Assembly (NCBI GenBank): GCA_965371855.1
Contig: CBDUZZ010000005.1
Span: forward strand, 1-64,000
Origin: JAADEM01 sp965371855
GTDB lineage: Bacteria > Bacteroidota > Bacteroidia > Bacteroidales > Marinilabiliaceae
Direction: 5' to 3'
DNA length: 64,000 nucleotides
Shown here: positions 35,136-45,013 of the stretch, one piece after another
Numbering within the stretch: the stretch's first letter is position 1
Layout: each line of letters begins with the position of its first letter
Position numbers and translations under genes: made by a program
Notes under the pieces: model-generated
Databases searched by the model: none
Seen by the model: the letters and a program-made list of their open reading frames with translations, nothing else
What the model was told of the DNA's origin: nothing

Positions 35136-36959
35136 TTAATTAATCTTACTAAAAGGTTTATACTCTTTTCCTCCACCGATAAAACCGGCATTTTTATAAA
35201 ATTCAACAAAAGTTAAACGCATAGGATGTACTAATGCACCAAGCGTTGCCATAAAAATATTTAATCCGTGACCAAACAATAAAATGATAACGAAAACCAG
35301 TTGTCCCAATACTGGAGTATCAGGACTGAGATTCATTGCAAGTTGATTAAATACCAACCCCAAAATTGCACTTGACAAACCAAGAGCAAACAATCGGATA
35401 TATGAAAGCAAATCACCTGCAAAACCGGTTACCATGTTGTACGAATCCCAAAGACCGGCTCCTATGTTTACAAATACATTTCCTTTAGGATTATTAAAAG
35501 GGAATATCCCTAATGCAGCAACACCTAAAATAATAAGATGTGGTGTTGAGAACAACAACTTATTGGCATCAGTTGCGCCGTTTACCTTATCTACTATAAC
35601 CATAATAACAGTAGATAATATTACAACTATCCAACCCAATGTGGCAAATGAATGTTTCCATCCGCTCTGTTTTATCTGATTTGCTGCTTTAATAAACATC
35701 CCGAAAATAACCTGTACAAATCCAAAAATAAGAGCCAGATTAAACATCTGTGAATCAGTGAGAAACATATCCTTCACTTTCATCAGAAAAGGCACTTGCA
35801 GTTCACTTAACTTCATTCCGAAGAAAGTTCCTGTAACGATTCCGAACAGAACAGTAGCACTCCCCAACCACTGCAATAGAGTTAATAATGGTTTGTAGTT
35901 GGCAGATGATTTCTTAAACTTTAAAACTGTTGCCACGATAATAAATAATAATCCGTATCCTGCATCACCAAGACAAAACCCAAAGAACATCAGGAAGAAA
36001 GGAGCAAAATGGGGTGTCAGGTCAAGCTCAATGTAATTAGGTAGCGAGAATAGTTTTCCGATTGGCTCAAATAACTTGCTAAAGGGTCCGTTTTTCAGTT
36101 TTATCGGAGGCCTTTCATCAGGATGAGATTTAGATTTAAGATAAAGGACAGACTTCTCTTCCAGATATTTCTCCAGATCCGTCATATTATTATCAGGAGT
36201 CCACCCTTCAAGTAATTTCACTTTACCCTCAACCTGATTGTCAGTATGATGAATGGCATTATCAAGATTTAATATATCCTGTATCTCATCCTTATAGTTT
36301 TTCAGAATATCCATACCGTATTTAGCATATCCATCCAATCTGATATTCTGATCATCTATCTCCTTCTCAAGTCTTTTTATTTCTGTTTGCACCTCAGTCA
36401 GTGAACTTTCAGGCAATCTTATCTCTTCAGCATCCAACTCAGGAACTTCCGCCCCCTCTTCCAGAAAAATAACAAAATAGGTATAGCCTACATCTTCAGA
36501 CACAATACCAATGTTATATTTATTTTCCCAGTCTGAATTATACTTACGAGCTGTACAATAATAAAACAGTGGAGTTATACCTGCCTCTTTCAGCTTTCCC
36601 ATGTCATCCCAAGAGAATTGTCCCCATGGTTCAAGCTGTCTCTGTTCTTTTCTCTTACTGCCTGTTTGCTGATAAAGTTGTTCAAGATTTATCTGAACAT
36701 TTTTAATCTCATCAACAAACTTAACTCCTTCACCGGGAATACTAATGTTTTTTTCAACATTCTCAACATTCCTCTTCTCCAGAAATTTTATCAGCTTGTC
36801 AATCTCATTTATCTGCCTGAACTCTTCCTGCATTTTCTCTGTAGGTTCATCTTTACGTTCAATGATATGAACAACCCCTAACTCTTTAAGGTCAGACAAA
36901 AAGTTACTATAATATTCATGATAAATCAGGAACGAGTATTTATACATTGGAATTATCAT
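35136..36959 (-). CDS. ntpI: V/A-type ATPase subunit I (a subunit)
   Basis: This 607-residue stator membrane subunit has a long cytoplasmic N-terminal half (about residues 1-300) with coiled coils such as TEVQTEIKRLEKEIDDQN, then seven or eight transmembrane helices starting near FAPFFLMFFGFCLGDAGYG. The conserved arginine helix region LLSYIRLFALGLSSAILG faces the rotor. The ion half-channels lie here. The ATG overlaps the stop of subunit D by 4 bp. Length is close to the family norm of about 600-660. Confidence 0.92.
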   Translation of the reverse strand: MIIPMYKYSFLIYHEYYSNFLSDLKELGVVHIIERKDEPTEKMQEEFRQINEIDKLIKFLEKRNVENVEKNISIPGEGVKFVDEIKNVQINLEQLYQQTGSKRKEQRQLEPWGQFSWDDMGKLKEAGITPLFYYCTARKYNSDWENKYNIGIVSEDVGYTYFVIFLEEGAEVPELDAEEIRLPESSLTEVQTEIKRLEKEIDDQNIRLDGYAKYGMDILKNYKDEIQDILNLDNAIHHTDNQVEGKVKLLEGWTPDNNMTDLEKYLEEKSVLYLKSKSHPDERPPIKLKNGPFSKLFEPIGKLFSLPNYIELDLTPHFAPFFLMFFGFCLGDAGYGLLFIIVATVLKFKKSSANYKPLLTLLQWLGSATVLFGIVTGTFFGMKLSELQVPFLMKVKDMFLTDSQMFNLALIFGFVQVIFGMFIKAANQIKQSGWKHSFATLGWIVVILSTVIMVIVDKVNGATDANKLLFSTPHLIILGVAALGIFPFNNPKGNVFVNIGAGLWDSYNMVTGFAGDLLSYIRLFALGLSSAILGLVFNQLAMNLSPDTPVLGQLVFVIILLFGHGLNIFMATLGALVHPMRLTFVEFYKNAGFIGGGKEYKPFSKIN

Positions 36960-37561
36960 GACTCAACCTCCTCCATTTGTTGTTGACGTGTTTTAACAAT
37001 CTTCTGAGCCGATTTAGAGAGATTCTCCTCATCCTCAAGGAATCGTTTAATCTTTCTTATAGCCTCCTGATATCCGGGAATCTGAACTTTCTCATAAAGA
37101 TTAACTTTCTGAGTTGTCTTTTTCCTGGCAAAATCCAGCAAATCCATTTTTCGAAGATAAACCTCCCGCTCAATACCTATCCGGGCTAAATCTTCAATCA
37201 AATTTATACCATCATAAAACCAAACCGGTTGATTAAATAAACTAAATTCCTTTATCTGAAATAGAACTTCTTTTAGCACCGGAGTTTGAACTCCGGCTAT
37301 TTTTTTAGCATCAAGATTTACATCGTCTATACTAATAAGTGAAGTATCAAACTCTCCCCACAATCGAACCATATGATCGTATTGAGTTATCATTTGTTGT
37401 AATTCCTTATCAAGAACCTTGGCCCGGTCTTTTGCACGTTTCACTTCCAGTCGCAATGCTGACTCTTTATTTTTAAGAGTAGGCAAAGCCCGTTCACGCA
37501 TCTTGAGATTTTTATCAAGATGCTGAAGCGAAATCTTATTGTATTGAAATTTTATAGCCAC
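36956..37561 (-). CDS. ntpD: V/A-type ATPase subunit D (central stalk)
   Basis: This 201-residue, almost wholly helical shaft protein rotates inside the A3B3 head. N-terminal helix IKFQYNKISLQHLDKNLKMRERALPTLKNK and C-terminal helix RKIKRFLEDEENLSKSAQKIV form the long coiled coil. The start is GTG at 37561, directly beside a tandem ATTTATG-type repeat; no better start is present. Overlap with subunit I is 4 bp. Confidence 0.88.
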   Translation of the reverse strand: MAIKFQYNKISLQHLDKNLKMRERALPTLKNKESALRLEVKRAKDRAKVLDKELQQMITQYDHMVRLWGEFDTSLISIDDVNLDAKKIAGVQTPVLKEVLFQIKEFSLFNQPVWFYDGINLIEDLARIGIEREVYLRKMDLLDFARKKTTQKVNLYEKVQIPGYQEAIRKIKRFLEDEENLSKSAQKIVKTRQQQMEEVES

Positions 37562-37566
37562 GCTTT

Positions 37567-37630
37567 TGGATTTACGATTTATGATTTATGATATTTGGAT
37601 TTACGATATTTGGATTTATGATTTATGATA
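37567..37630. repeat. tandem word repeat between ntpB and ntpD
   Basis: Repeated GGATTTACGATTTATG-like units (GATTTAC, GATTTATG, GATATTTG) lie just upstream of the ntpD start, inside an otherwise tight operon. The remaining gap to 37698 is AT-rich. Confidence 0.82.
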
Positions 37631-37698
37631 CTCATTTTAATTTTATTTTTTTTATTTATAACATCCTAACATCCCCACATCGTAAATCCTTACATCCA

Positions 37699-39021
37699 TT
37701 AATCCTTTATCCAATATTCATCCATAAACTCTTGCTTAATACCCACTTCTGCTTTGGTAAAATACTCCATAAACAGTTTCCATGAAATATCCAACATCAT
37801 CTCTGTGTCTACATTCACATCTATAGCAAGTAGTTTGTCTGAATACTCTTTTGCAAAGTTCATTGTTCTCTCATCATAATCGGTAAGGTCGAAACCATTT
37901 TCCATCTTTGTCCTTGCATTTGCAGCATCAGCATACAATCTGATTGCAGCATTCATAACCTGAGGATGGTCAGTACGGGTTTGTTTACCAATAACCAACT
38001 GCTTAAGACGTGATAAACTACGGAATGGGTCAATAATTACTTTACCTATATCGGTGTCACGACGCAGGAACAACTGCCCTTCGGTGATATATCCTGTATT
38101 ATCAGGAATAGCATGTGTAATATCACCTCCCGAAAGTGTAGTTACTGCAATAATAGTGATAGAACCACCGGCAGGAAATTGTACAGCTTTCTCATAAATA
38201 CGAGCTAAATCGGAATATAGCGAACCCGGCATACTATCTTTCGAAGGTATTTGGTCCATCCTGTTTGACACAATACTTAATGCATCAGCAAAAAGTGTCA
38301 TATCGGTTAACAATACCAATACTTTTTCATTCTTATCAACCGCAAAATATTCAGCAGCAGTAAGAGCCATGTCAGGTACGAGCAATCGCTCCACCGGAGG
38401 ATTCTCGGTTGTATTTACAAAACTGATGATACGGTCAAGTGCTCCGGCATTATCAAAAACATTCTTAAAAAAGAGATAATCATCATTAGACAATCCCATA
38501 CCACCAAGAATAATTTTATCTGCTTCTGCTCTTAAAGCCACATTAGCCATAACCTGATTATAAGGCTGGTCAGGGTCAGCGAAGAATGGAATCTTCTGTC
38601 CTGTAACCAAAGAGTTATTCAGGTCGATACCGGCAATACCGGTAGCAATTAACTGTGATGGTTGTTTACGCCTTACCGGGTTTACTGATGGTGAACCGAT
38701 ATCCCGAATTTCACCTTCTACTTCAGGCCCCCCGTCAATAGGTTCACCGTAAGCATTGAAGAAACGCCCTGCCAACTGATCACTAACCTTTAGTCGTGGC
38801 GGATGCCCCATAAAGATAACTTCAGCATTTGTGGGTATTCCCTCGGTACCGGAAAACACCTGCAATGTAACATTCTCACCAATAATCTTCACCACCTGCC
38901 CCAGTCGCCCATGTATCATGGCTATCTCATCATAGCCAATCCCCTGTGCTTTTAATTGAACAGTAGCTTTAGTGATATTGGTGATTTTTGCATATACTTT
39001 TTGAAACGCTTGTTTTTCCAT
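37699..39021 (-). CDS. ntpB: V/A-type ATPase subunit B (non-catalytic)
   Basis: This 440-residue protein from the ATG at 39021 alternates with subunit A in the head and contributes the regulatory nucleotide site. It shows AYGEPIDGGPEVEG, the degenerate loop GIAGIDLNNSLVTGQKIPFF in place of a Walker A, and MTLFADALSIVSNRMDQIPS and SGGDITHAIPDNTGYITEGQ. A TTG at 39039 could extend the N-terminus by six residues but has no support. It lies 27 bp downstream of subunit A. Confidence 0.94.
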   Translation of the reverse strand: MEKQAFQKVYAKITNITKATVQLKAQGIGYDEIAMIHGRLGQVVKIIGENVTLQVFSGTEGIPTNAEVIFMGHPPRLKVSDQLAGRFFNAYGEPIDGGPEVEGEIRDIGSPSVNPVRRKQPSQLIATGIAGIDLNNSLVTGQKIPFFADPDQPYNQVMANVALRAEADKIILGGMGLSNDDYLFFKNVFDNAGALDRIISFVNTTENPPVERLLVPDMALTAAEYFAVDKNEKVLVLLTDMTLFADALSIVSNRMDQIPSKDSMPGSLYSDLARIYEKAVQFPAGGSITIIAVTTLSGGDITHAIPDNTGYITEGQLFLRRDTDIGKVIIDPFRSLSRLKQLVIGKQTRTDHPQVMNAAIRLYADAANARTKMENGFDLTDYDERTMNFAKEYSDKLLAIDVNVDTEMMLDISWKLFMEYFTKAEVGIKQEFMDEYWIKD

Positions 39022-39048
39022 GAATTTATATTTTTCCAAAAACGATTC

Positions 39049-40818
39049 TTAATTTTTCAATTTCTCACTGTACATCTCTTCCAGTTCAGCTTCATATTTT
39101 TTAAACTTATCCGATTTATACTCTGAATAGTTTATCTGCTTAAACAAGTTTATGATATTCTTAAAAAAATTCTGAACATCTTCAAAATGTTTAAAATCAA
39201 ACTTTTTTTCTGTTACATCAAGAATTTTAAACAACATATATTCCTGACGTTCCATTGAAGTAGAACGGTCTATACTATCAAACGCATCCTGCTGAAGAAT
39301 TACAAAATCGATAAGTTCCGACTTCCAAAAACGTTCGTGAAAATCGATAAGAACTCCGTCATCACCAAGAATATTAATTTGTTCTTGTGCTTCTCGGCCC
39401 CTTAAAAGGATATCTTTTGCAGCAATAACACCGTCAAGCCATTTATCACTAACATTTTCAGCATAGAATTTCTGCATTTCAGGATATTCGAGATATTTAG
39501 AATAGCTGTCAATCGAGTCGATAGCAGGGTAACGTTTACTGTCGGCACGTGCCTGTGATAAACCATAGAAACAACGAGCAGCTTTACGTGTTGATTCGGT
39601 AACAGGCTCTTTCAGATTACCTCCTGCAGGCGAAACAGTACCAAGAAATGTAATAGAACCGGCTTGACCGTTATTAAGGTACACATAACCTGCCCGTGAA
39701 TAAAAATTCGATATGATTGCTGAAAGATCCACAGGGAAAGCATCCTGACCGGGCAACTCTTCCAAACGATTCGACATCTCTCGAAGTGCCTGAGCCCAAC
39801 GTGATGTAGAGTCGGCCATTAGTAGTACACCCAGACCCATGGCTCTGTAATACTCACTGATAGCCATAGCAGTATAAACTGAGGCCTCGCGGGCAGCTAC
39901 CGGCATATTTGAAGTATTAGCAATTATGGTAGTACGCTCCATTAGTTTTCGTCCTGTACGCGGGTCATCAAGTTCAGGAAACTCTGCAAAAATCTCCACC
40001 ACCTCATTGGCACGTTCTCCACATGCTGCAATAACTACAATATCTGCTTCAGCCTGCTTTGAAATAGCATGCTGCAATACCGTTTTACCAGTACCAAAAG
40101 GCCCGGGAATAAAACCGGTTCCACCTACTGCAAGAGGATTTAGAGTATCAATAACCCGAACACCCGTTTCAAGAGGTTTAAATGGTCTGGGTTTTTCAAC
40201 ATAAGCTTTTACAGCCACCTTTACAGGCCATTTTTGCACCATAGTAACTGAAACGTCATTACCTTTACTATCAACCAACACAGCTATTTCGTCATCAACC
40301 TTGTACTGCCCCTCTTTAACAACGCTTTTTACGGTATATGTGCCTTCAAATTTAAAGGGTACCATAATTTTATGAGGCATCTCATTTTCATTTACCTCTC
40401 CCAACCAGTCACCGGCAATTACAGCGTCATCTTTTTTGGCAATAGGTTTAAAATCCCATAATTTTTCTCGGTTTAACGGGTCTGTATAATCTCCTCTTTT
40501 CAGGAAGATTCCTTCCATTTTATCGAGATCGTTTTGCAATCCGTCATAGTTACGTGAAAGGATACCAGGCCCGAGAGTAACCTCAAGCATGTGTCCTGCA
40601 AAATTAGTTTCAGCACCAATCTTAAGTCCACGTGTACTTTCAAACACCTGTACATAAACATTCTCACCAAGGATTTTAATAACCTCAGCCATCAGGTCTG
40701 CTTCCTGATGTTTTATAAAACATATCTCATTTTGGGCTACCGGTCCGTCAACTTCAATAATGACCAGGTTTGCAATAATTCCGGTAACTTTTCCGGTTGT
40801 CTTATTTTTTTGTTCCAT
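39049..40818 (-). CDS. ntpA: V/A-type ATPase subunit A (catalytic)
   Basis: This 589-residue catalytic subunit has Walker A GPFGTGKT (239-246), VIAACGERANEVVEIFAEFP, VLLMADSTSRWAQALREMSN, and the non-homologous insert (about residues 110-200) typical of A subunits. It hydrolyses or makes ATP. Start ATG at 40818 overlaps the end of the DUF2764 gene by 17 bp. Length matches the family (about 580-600). Confidence 0.96.
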   Translation of the reverse strand: MEQKNKTTGKVTGIIANLVIIEVDGPVAQNEICFIKHQEADLMAEVIKILGENVYVQVFESTRGLKIGAETNFAGHMLEVTLGPGILSRNYDGLQNDLDKMEGIFLKRGDYTDPLNREKLWDFKPIAKKDDAVIAGDWLGEVNENEMPHKIMVPFKFEGTYTVKSVVKEGQYKVDDEIAVLVDSKGNDVSVTMVQKWPVKVAVKAYVEKPRPFKPLETGVRVIDTLNPLAVGGTGFIPGPFGTGKTVLQHAISKQAEADIVVIAACGERANEVVEIFAEFPELDDPRTGRKLMERTTIIANTSNMPVAAREASVYTAMAISEYYRAMGLGVLLMADSTSRWAQALREMSNRLEELPGQDAFPVDLSAIISNFYSRAGYVYLNNGQAGSITFLGTVSPAGGNLKEPVTESTRKAARCFYGLSQARADSKRYPAIDSIDSYSKYLEYPEMQKFYAENVSDKWLDGVIAAKDILLRGREAQEQINILGDDGVLIDFHERFWKSELIDFVILQQDAFDSIDRSTSMERQEYMLFKILDVTEKKFDFKHFEDVQNFFKNIINLFKQINYSEYKSDKFKKYEAELEEMYSEKLKN

Positions 40819-41665
40819 GGCTTAATATAAATTCTTCAGGAAATTCGTAACTATTTTCCATATCAGTTATTAATTGTTTAAATAATTTCCTACCTATTTC
40901 TTCATCAAGGCTAATCCAGCGCTCCACAATAAAAACTTTAACTACAAAGGCCAGCACTTTCTCAATAGAAAAATAATTAAAAAAAGTGGATTCATCTAAA
41001 AACTGCCAACGCATCATGTCAAGTTTTATTTCCCTGTCTAAAAGATTAGGTATTTCATGTAATTGTATAATTGATTCCAGATTATCAATATCATTAGTAA
41101 GTCCAAAATCCCTTGCCCTGCTTTTTTTAAGGGCGTGTTCAATGTCTCCCTCACCAATAATATCAGCAGATATATCCATGTCGAACTTCCGTCCGTTAAG
41201 AGCAGTAAGTACATTTCTCAGGTTTAATTCATGCCGGGTATAATCACTCAGAAATTGATTGCCGAATTGTTGGAGATACTCATAATAATCGTTAGTAAGC
41301 TTTCGTTGGGCGTTCACTTTTAAAGCCTTCTCCTCAGCTTCAAAAAAGCCATCCAGAAAATCAACTATATAAACCGGCATGCTAATGTTTTCAGCTAGTT
41401 CAAATGTCTTTTTATCTGTAACCTCTTCTATCTCTTCAGCGGTAAAAATTCCATGATTATCATATACCGGCTCCTTATCATAGAGCCTGCTTAAAATATT
41501 AAGATGATCAAATGGTAGAAAGAATAAGTTCACAAGTTTAAAATCCTGCGGATGTATATCTTCCAGCAACAACTCCCTGAATGCGATGGAAGAGAACGCC
41601 AATTTACGTTCTTCCATAATCAAATCAGGTAACCCTGCAACGAGACAATAATAGTTTCTAACCAT
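40802..41665 (-). CDS. DUF2764 protein of V-ATPase operon
   Basis: This 287-residue protein starts MVRNYYCLVAGLPDLIMEE, the opening typical of DUF2764. It is mostly helical and has no transmembrane segment. Genes of this family sit at exactly this place (between E and A) in the V-ATPase operons of spirochaetes, chlamydiae and Bacteroidota. These operons lack recognisable C, F and G subunits, so a structural role as a C-like connector is a reasonable inference. The ATG at 41665 begins 1 bp after the stop of subunit E; an in-frame TTG at 41680 is less likely. Confidence 0.82.
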   Translation of the reverse strand: MVRNYYCLVAGLPDLIMEERKLAFSSIAFRELLLEDIHPQDFKLVNLFFLPFDHLNILSRLYDKEPVYDNHGIFTAEEIEEVTDKKTFELAENISMPVYIVDFLDGFFEAEEKALKVNAQRKLTNDYYEYLQQFGNQFLSDYTRHELNLRNVLTALNGRKFDMDISADIIGEGDIEHALKKSRARDFGLTNDIDNLESIIQLHEIPNLLDREIKLDMMRWQFLDESTFFNYFSIEKVLAFVVKVFIVERWISLDEEIGRKLFKQLITDMENSYEFPEEFILSHGTKK

Positions 41666-41666
41666 C

Positions 41667-42278
41667 TTATTTATTCTCAAATAACAATTCTACTGATTTA
41701 GGGCGCAGGTAGGCTTTGAAAAAATTATTAAAATCTTCTTCAGTAAAACTGATAATGTAACTATTGTCTTTAGGACCAACCCTAAATCCACCAACAAGAC
41801 TCTTGTCAAATTTAACCTCAACACCATTATTAATTTCTGCAGCAAGACTATTTTTAAAAAACGTTTCAAGCTCTTTTTGATCCTTAGCAGGAAGAACAAC
41901 GCCAAGGTCAAAATCACCGGTTTTTGTCCAACCCGTAACAACAGTGAGAATAATACTTTGCAAATACTTTTTATCACCAAAAACCTCTTTCATTGTAGGT
42001 TCTACAACATTTAATGTAATAAGACCTGACACTTGTTGTTTCAAAGCACTTAAAGCCTGTGATGATGCCAGCTTCATTTCTGCCTGCATGTTTCTGTTAA
42101 ACTCTTCGGCTTTTTTTTCTGCATTCTTAATTTTGTTATCTGCTTCAGTGTTAGCATTGGCTATTATCTCTTCAGCCTCTTTTTTAGCCGTTACCAATAT
42201 GGCCCCGGCTTCTTCGTTGGCCTTCTGAATGCCCTCATTATAAATCTTATCAGTTAATTCCTGAAGTTTAGTATGCAT
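41667..42278 (-). CDS. ntpE: V/A-type ATPase subunit E (peripheral stalk)
   Basis: This 203-residue stalk protein has an N-terminal coiled coil (about residues 1-75) rich in Ala, Glu and Lys (KEAEEIIANANTEADNKIKN) and a C-terminal globular domain beginning near SGLITLNVVEPTM. It clamps subunits A/B to the membrane part. It is the first gene of the operon E-DUF2764-A-B-D-I-K. No consensus promoter stands out in 42279-42419. Confidence 0.82.
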   Translation of the reverse strand: MHTKLQELTDKIYNEGIQKANEEAGAILVTAKKEAEEIIANANTEADNKIKNAEKKAEEFNRNMQAEMKLASSQALSALKQQVSGLITLNVVEPTMKEVFGDKKYLQSIILTVVTGWTKTGDFDLGVVLPAKDQKELETFFKNSLAAEINNGVEVKFDKSLVGGFRVGPKDNSYIISFTEEDFNNFFKAYLRPKSVELLFENK

Positions 42279-42419
42279 AACTCTACTATATTAATTTATG
42301 ATCAACTCAAAAAATAAAAAATTCAAGTGGGATAAAAATAGACTATTATTATTTATAATACAACCATATTTCATGGTATAAACAATATTTTGTTAGAAAA
42401 AGTTCAATAAGGTTCTTTG

Positions 42420-42903
42420 TTATTTCCAATCCAACAATCGTTGTTCACCTTTAAGACTTCTTACTGTTGTGGCATCGTAAGTGATTTCCAAAACACCTTT
42501 ATAACTTTCTTGATTATCTCTAACTGCAAAATACTGTATATAAACAAATTTACCCTGAATGTTTATCCAAAAATTAGCTTCGTTACGTTCTATTAGTTCT
42601 TTAAAATGGCTGTTTTCTTTTAGGAAAGTTATGTACAGGATGTCCTGCCGGAAATGAGCTCAAATCTTTTTGAGGAATCTTAGTTTCTATAACTTTAAAG
42701 ATTTCACTTTCAATAACAGAGTGTTGATTGGTGTCGCTAAACACTCCCTCTTCATCTAATTGCAGTGCAATATCCGATACTTCTTCGGCAGTTATTTCAG
42801 GAATATTATCTATAAACACTTTTATAAGTTTGTCAGCCTCCTCTATTTCATTTTTTGCCAACAAAGTCATTATCAGTTTAAGTAATTCTTTTTTATTTCT
42901 CAT
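42420..42903 (-). pseudogene. DUF438/PAS-domain protein with one-base frameshift
   Basis: The first frame (42903 to 42601) encodes a DUF438-like part, RNKKELLKLIMTLLAKNEIE to FPAGHPVHNF, and then stops early. Shifting one base near 42622-42628 (plus-strand AGGAAAG) continues with LKENSHFKELIERNEANFW, then INIQGKFVYIQYFAVRDNQ and RSLKGEQRLLDWK to a stop at 42420. This is the PAS domain expected after DUF438. The corrected product would have about 160 residues, a sensor-like protein without the hemerythrin part of longer relatives. The shift may be a real mutation or a base-call error. Confidence 0.75.
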
Positions 42904-43018
42904 TATATTTTTATTTAAGTAATCTTTATAAAGAACATTTAATATCTTAAGATTGTTTCTTACAACAAATAAATAAAATTGAAAATCCTGTAATAACTTG
43001 TTTTAAGTAAATTTCAGG

Positions 43019-44296
43019 TTAAGAATTAATCGAAGTATAAATCTCTTCGGCTTTTTCAAAAGCTTTTTCTATTTTCAGGATTAAATCTCCCGGATTTTCC
43101 AGACCAATACTCAAACGTACCAGAGATGGCGATATACCTAAATGCTCACAGTCTTCTTCCGACACATCCACATGTGTCATTGTTGCAGGATGTTCTGCCA
43201 GGCTCTCTGTAGATCCCAGGCTAACAGCTAATTTAAACAATTCTAGATTATTTAAAAAGGCAAACGCTTCTTTCTCTCCACCTTTTATCTCAAAAGCAAT
43301 CATTGACCCTGAAGCTTCACACTGTTTTTTATATATCTTCTCCTGCCCTGAGCCAGATTCTAACAGACCCAGATAATGAAGCTTATCAACCATAGCATGA
43401 GTTGATAAATATTGTGCAACCTCCATTGCGCTTTTTGTCTGTTGCTCCATCCTAACTTTTAGGGTCTCCAAACTACGCATAATCAACCATGATGAATTGG
43501 GATCGAGCTGGCTTCCAAAGAATGTTCTCATTGCTTTTATCTGACCTACTAATTTATCACTACCAACACATGCTCCGGCAATAACATCGCTATGACCACC
43601 TATAAATTTAGTTGCTGAATATATAACCAAGTCGGCACCAAATTTCATTGGGTGATGAAAAACCGGCCCTAAAAAGGTATTGTCAACAACCATCAAACAT
43701 TTCTTATCTGCTCCAGTGAAACCATCAGACATATGTCTAACCATATCCAGGTCTACCAATGAGTTTGTAGGATTACCCGGAGTTTCAATATATATCATAG
43801 ATGGTTTTTTACCGGGAGCTTCCCGTTCTATCTTTTTCAATATGTCCAGTTCTTCATCTCCCGGAAAAAATTTCACCACCTTCACACCAAAAGAAGGCAA
43901 TACATGATTAAAAAAGTGGTCGGTACCACCATAAACAGGTGATGCATAAACAAACAAATCATCCGGACGAATAAATGTAAAAACAGTAGTACTTATGGCT
44001 CCCATACCACTGCTAAAGAAAGCTCCTTTTTCTGCATTGTCCCAAACTGCAAGTCTCTGTTCCAGGATATTCATATTTGGATTATCTACCCTGCTATATA
44101 TCATACCTAACTCCTCACCCTCCCTCTTCTCTCTTATTCCGTATGCAATCTCAAAGAATGCTTTTCCTTCTTCAGCTGAATTAAATGCAAATGTGGAGGT
44201 TTGAAATATTGGACACTTTACAGCTCTTTGGTGATCTTTTGATGAATAGCCCAATGACATCATATAACTTTCCGGTGACATTTTTCTGTTTTTCAT
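43019..44296 (-). CDS. PLP-dependent Cys/Met metabolism enzyme (gamma-lyase/gamma-synthase type)
   Basis: This 425-residue fold-type I enzyme of the cystathionine gamma-synthase/methionine gamma-lyase family has its PLP lysine in YSATKFIGGHSD (K230) and Asp205 in VVDNTFLGPV. The loop SPVYGGT has Gly where classical methionine gamma-lyases have the active-site Cys (YGCT), so lyase activity on methionine is uncertain. The ATG at 44296 is used; a TTG at 44314 is the only longer option. The Lrp-family gene is divergently transcribed from a shared 216-bp region, a common arrangement for amino-acid genes and their regulator. Confidence 0.85.
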   Translation of the reverse strand: MKNRKMSPESYMMSLGYSSKDHQRAVKCPIFQTSTFAFNSAEEGKAFFEIAYGIREKREGEELGMIYSRVDNPNMNILEQRLAVWDNAEKGAFFSSGMGAISTTVFTFIRPDDLFVYASPVYGGTDHFFNHVLPSFGVKVVKFFPGDEELDILKKIEREAPGKKPSMIYIETPGNPTNSLVDLDMVRHMSDGFTGADKKCLMVVDNTFLGPVFHHPMKFGADLVIYSATKFIGGHSDVIAGACVGSDKLVGQIKAMRTFFGSQLDPNSSWLIMRSLETLKVRMEQQTKSAMEVAQYLSTHAMVDKLHYLGLLESGSGQEKIYKKQCEASGSMIAFEIKGGEKEAFAFLNNLELFKLAVSLGSTESLAEHPATMTHVDVSEEDCEHLGISPSLVRLSIGLENPGDLILKIEKAFEKAEEIYTSINS

Positions 44297-44512
44297 AACC
44301 TTATAGTTTAACAAGTTTAAAGTAGAAAGCCCATAAAGTCGTTCTGTTTGTACTTTTTAGATCTAACTATTCTCACATCAAAATTACAACATATTAGGTT
44401 TATTTTCTTGTAGATTCTACTTTATTGGTATATTTTTCTTTATTTTGTATATTTACCAGTTATTAATTTACTTGCAGGTCATTCAATAGCTTACAAACAG
44501 AAAATCATTCTA

Positions 44513-44983
44513 ATGGAAATAAAACTGGATAAAACAGACAAAAAGCTTTTAACACTTTTACAGCAGGATGCCAAACTGACAACCAAACAACTGGCACATC
44601 ATCTTGAGCTAACCGTTACTCCTGTATTTGAGCGAATCAAAAAACTTGAGAAGCAGGGTGTTATATCTAAATATGTTGCATTACTTGACAAAGAGAAGAT
44701 TGGTTTGAAACTTATCGCTTTCTGCAACGTTTCTATAAAAGAACACTCAAGGGAGTACATTTATCATTTTGAATCACAAATAACAAAATTTTCTGAAGTG
44801 ATGGAGTGTTATCATATTGCCGGGATGCATGATTATATGTTGAAAATAGTTACCAAAAATATGGATTCATACCATGATTTCATATATAATAAACTTGCAA
44901 CTATAGAAAACATAGGGAATGTACGCAGCTCCTTTGTTATGAATGAACTTAAAAACAGTACCGTTCACCAGTTAATACAATAA
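44513..44983 (+). CDS. Lrp/AsnC-family transcriptional regulator
   Basis: This 156-residue protein has an N-terminal HTH (KLLTLLQQDAKLTTKQLAHH to TVTPVFERIKKLEKQGVI, about residues 10-55) and a C-terminal RAM ligand-binding domain (CYHIAGMHDYMLKIVTKNMD). Such regulators form octamers that sense amino acids. The divergent neighbour is a sulfur amino-acid enzyme, so methionine or a related compound is a plausible effector. That link is inferred from position only. Confidence 0.92.
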   Translation: MEIKLDKTDKKLLTLLQQDAKLTTKQLAHHLELTVTPVFERIKKLEKQGVISKYVALLDKEKIGLKLIAFCNVSIKEHSREYIYHFESQITKFSEVMECYHIAGMHDYMLKIVTKNMDSYHDFIYNKLATIENIGNVRSSFVMNELKNSTVHQLIQ

Positions 44984-45013
44984 AATTTAATTACTTTAAG
45001 CATCTGAATATAT

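Noticed and set aside
44297..44512. SAM or cobalamin riboswitch upstream of the Cys/Met enzyme
   Set aside because: No conserved riboswitch core or convincing stems could be seen; the Lrp gene is the simpler regulator.
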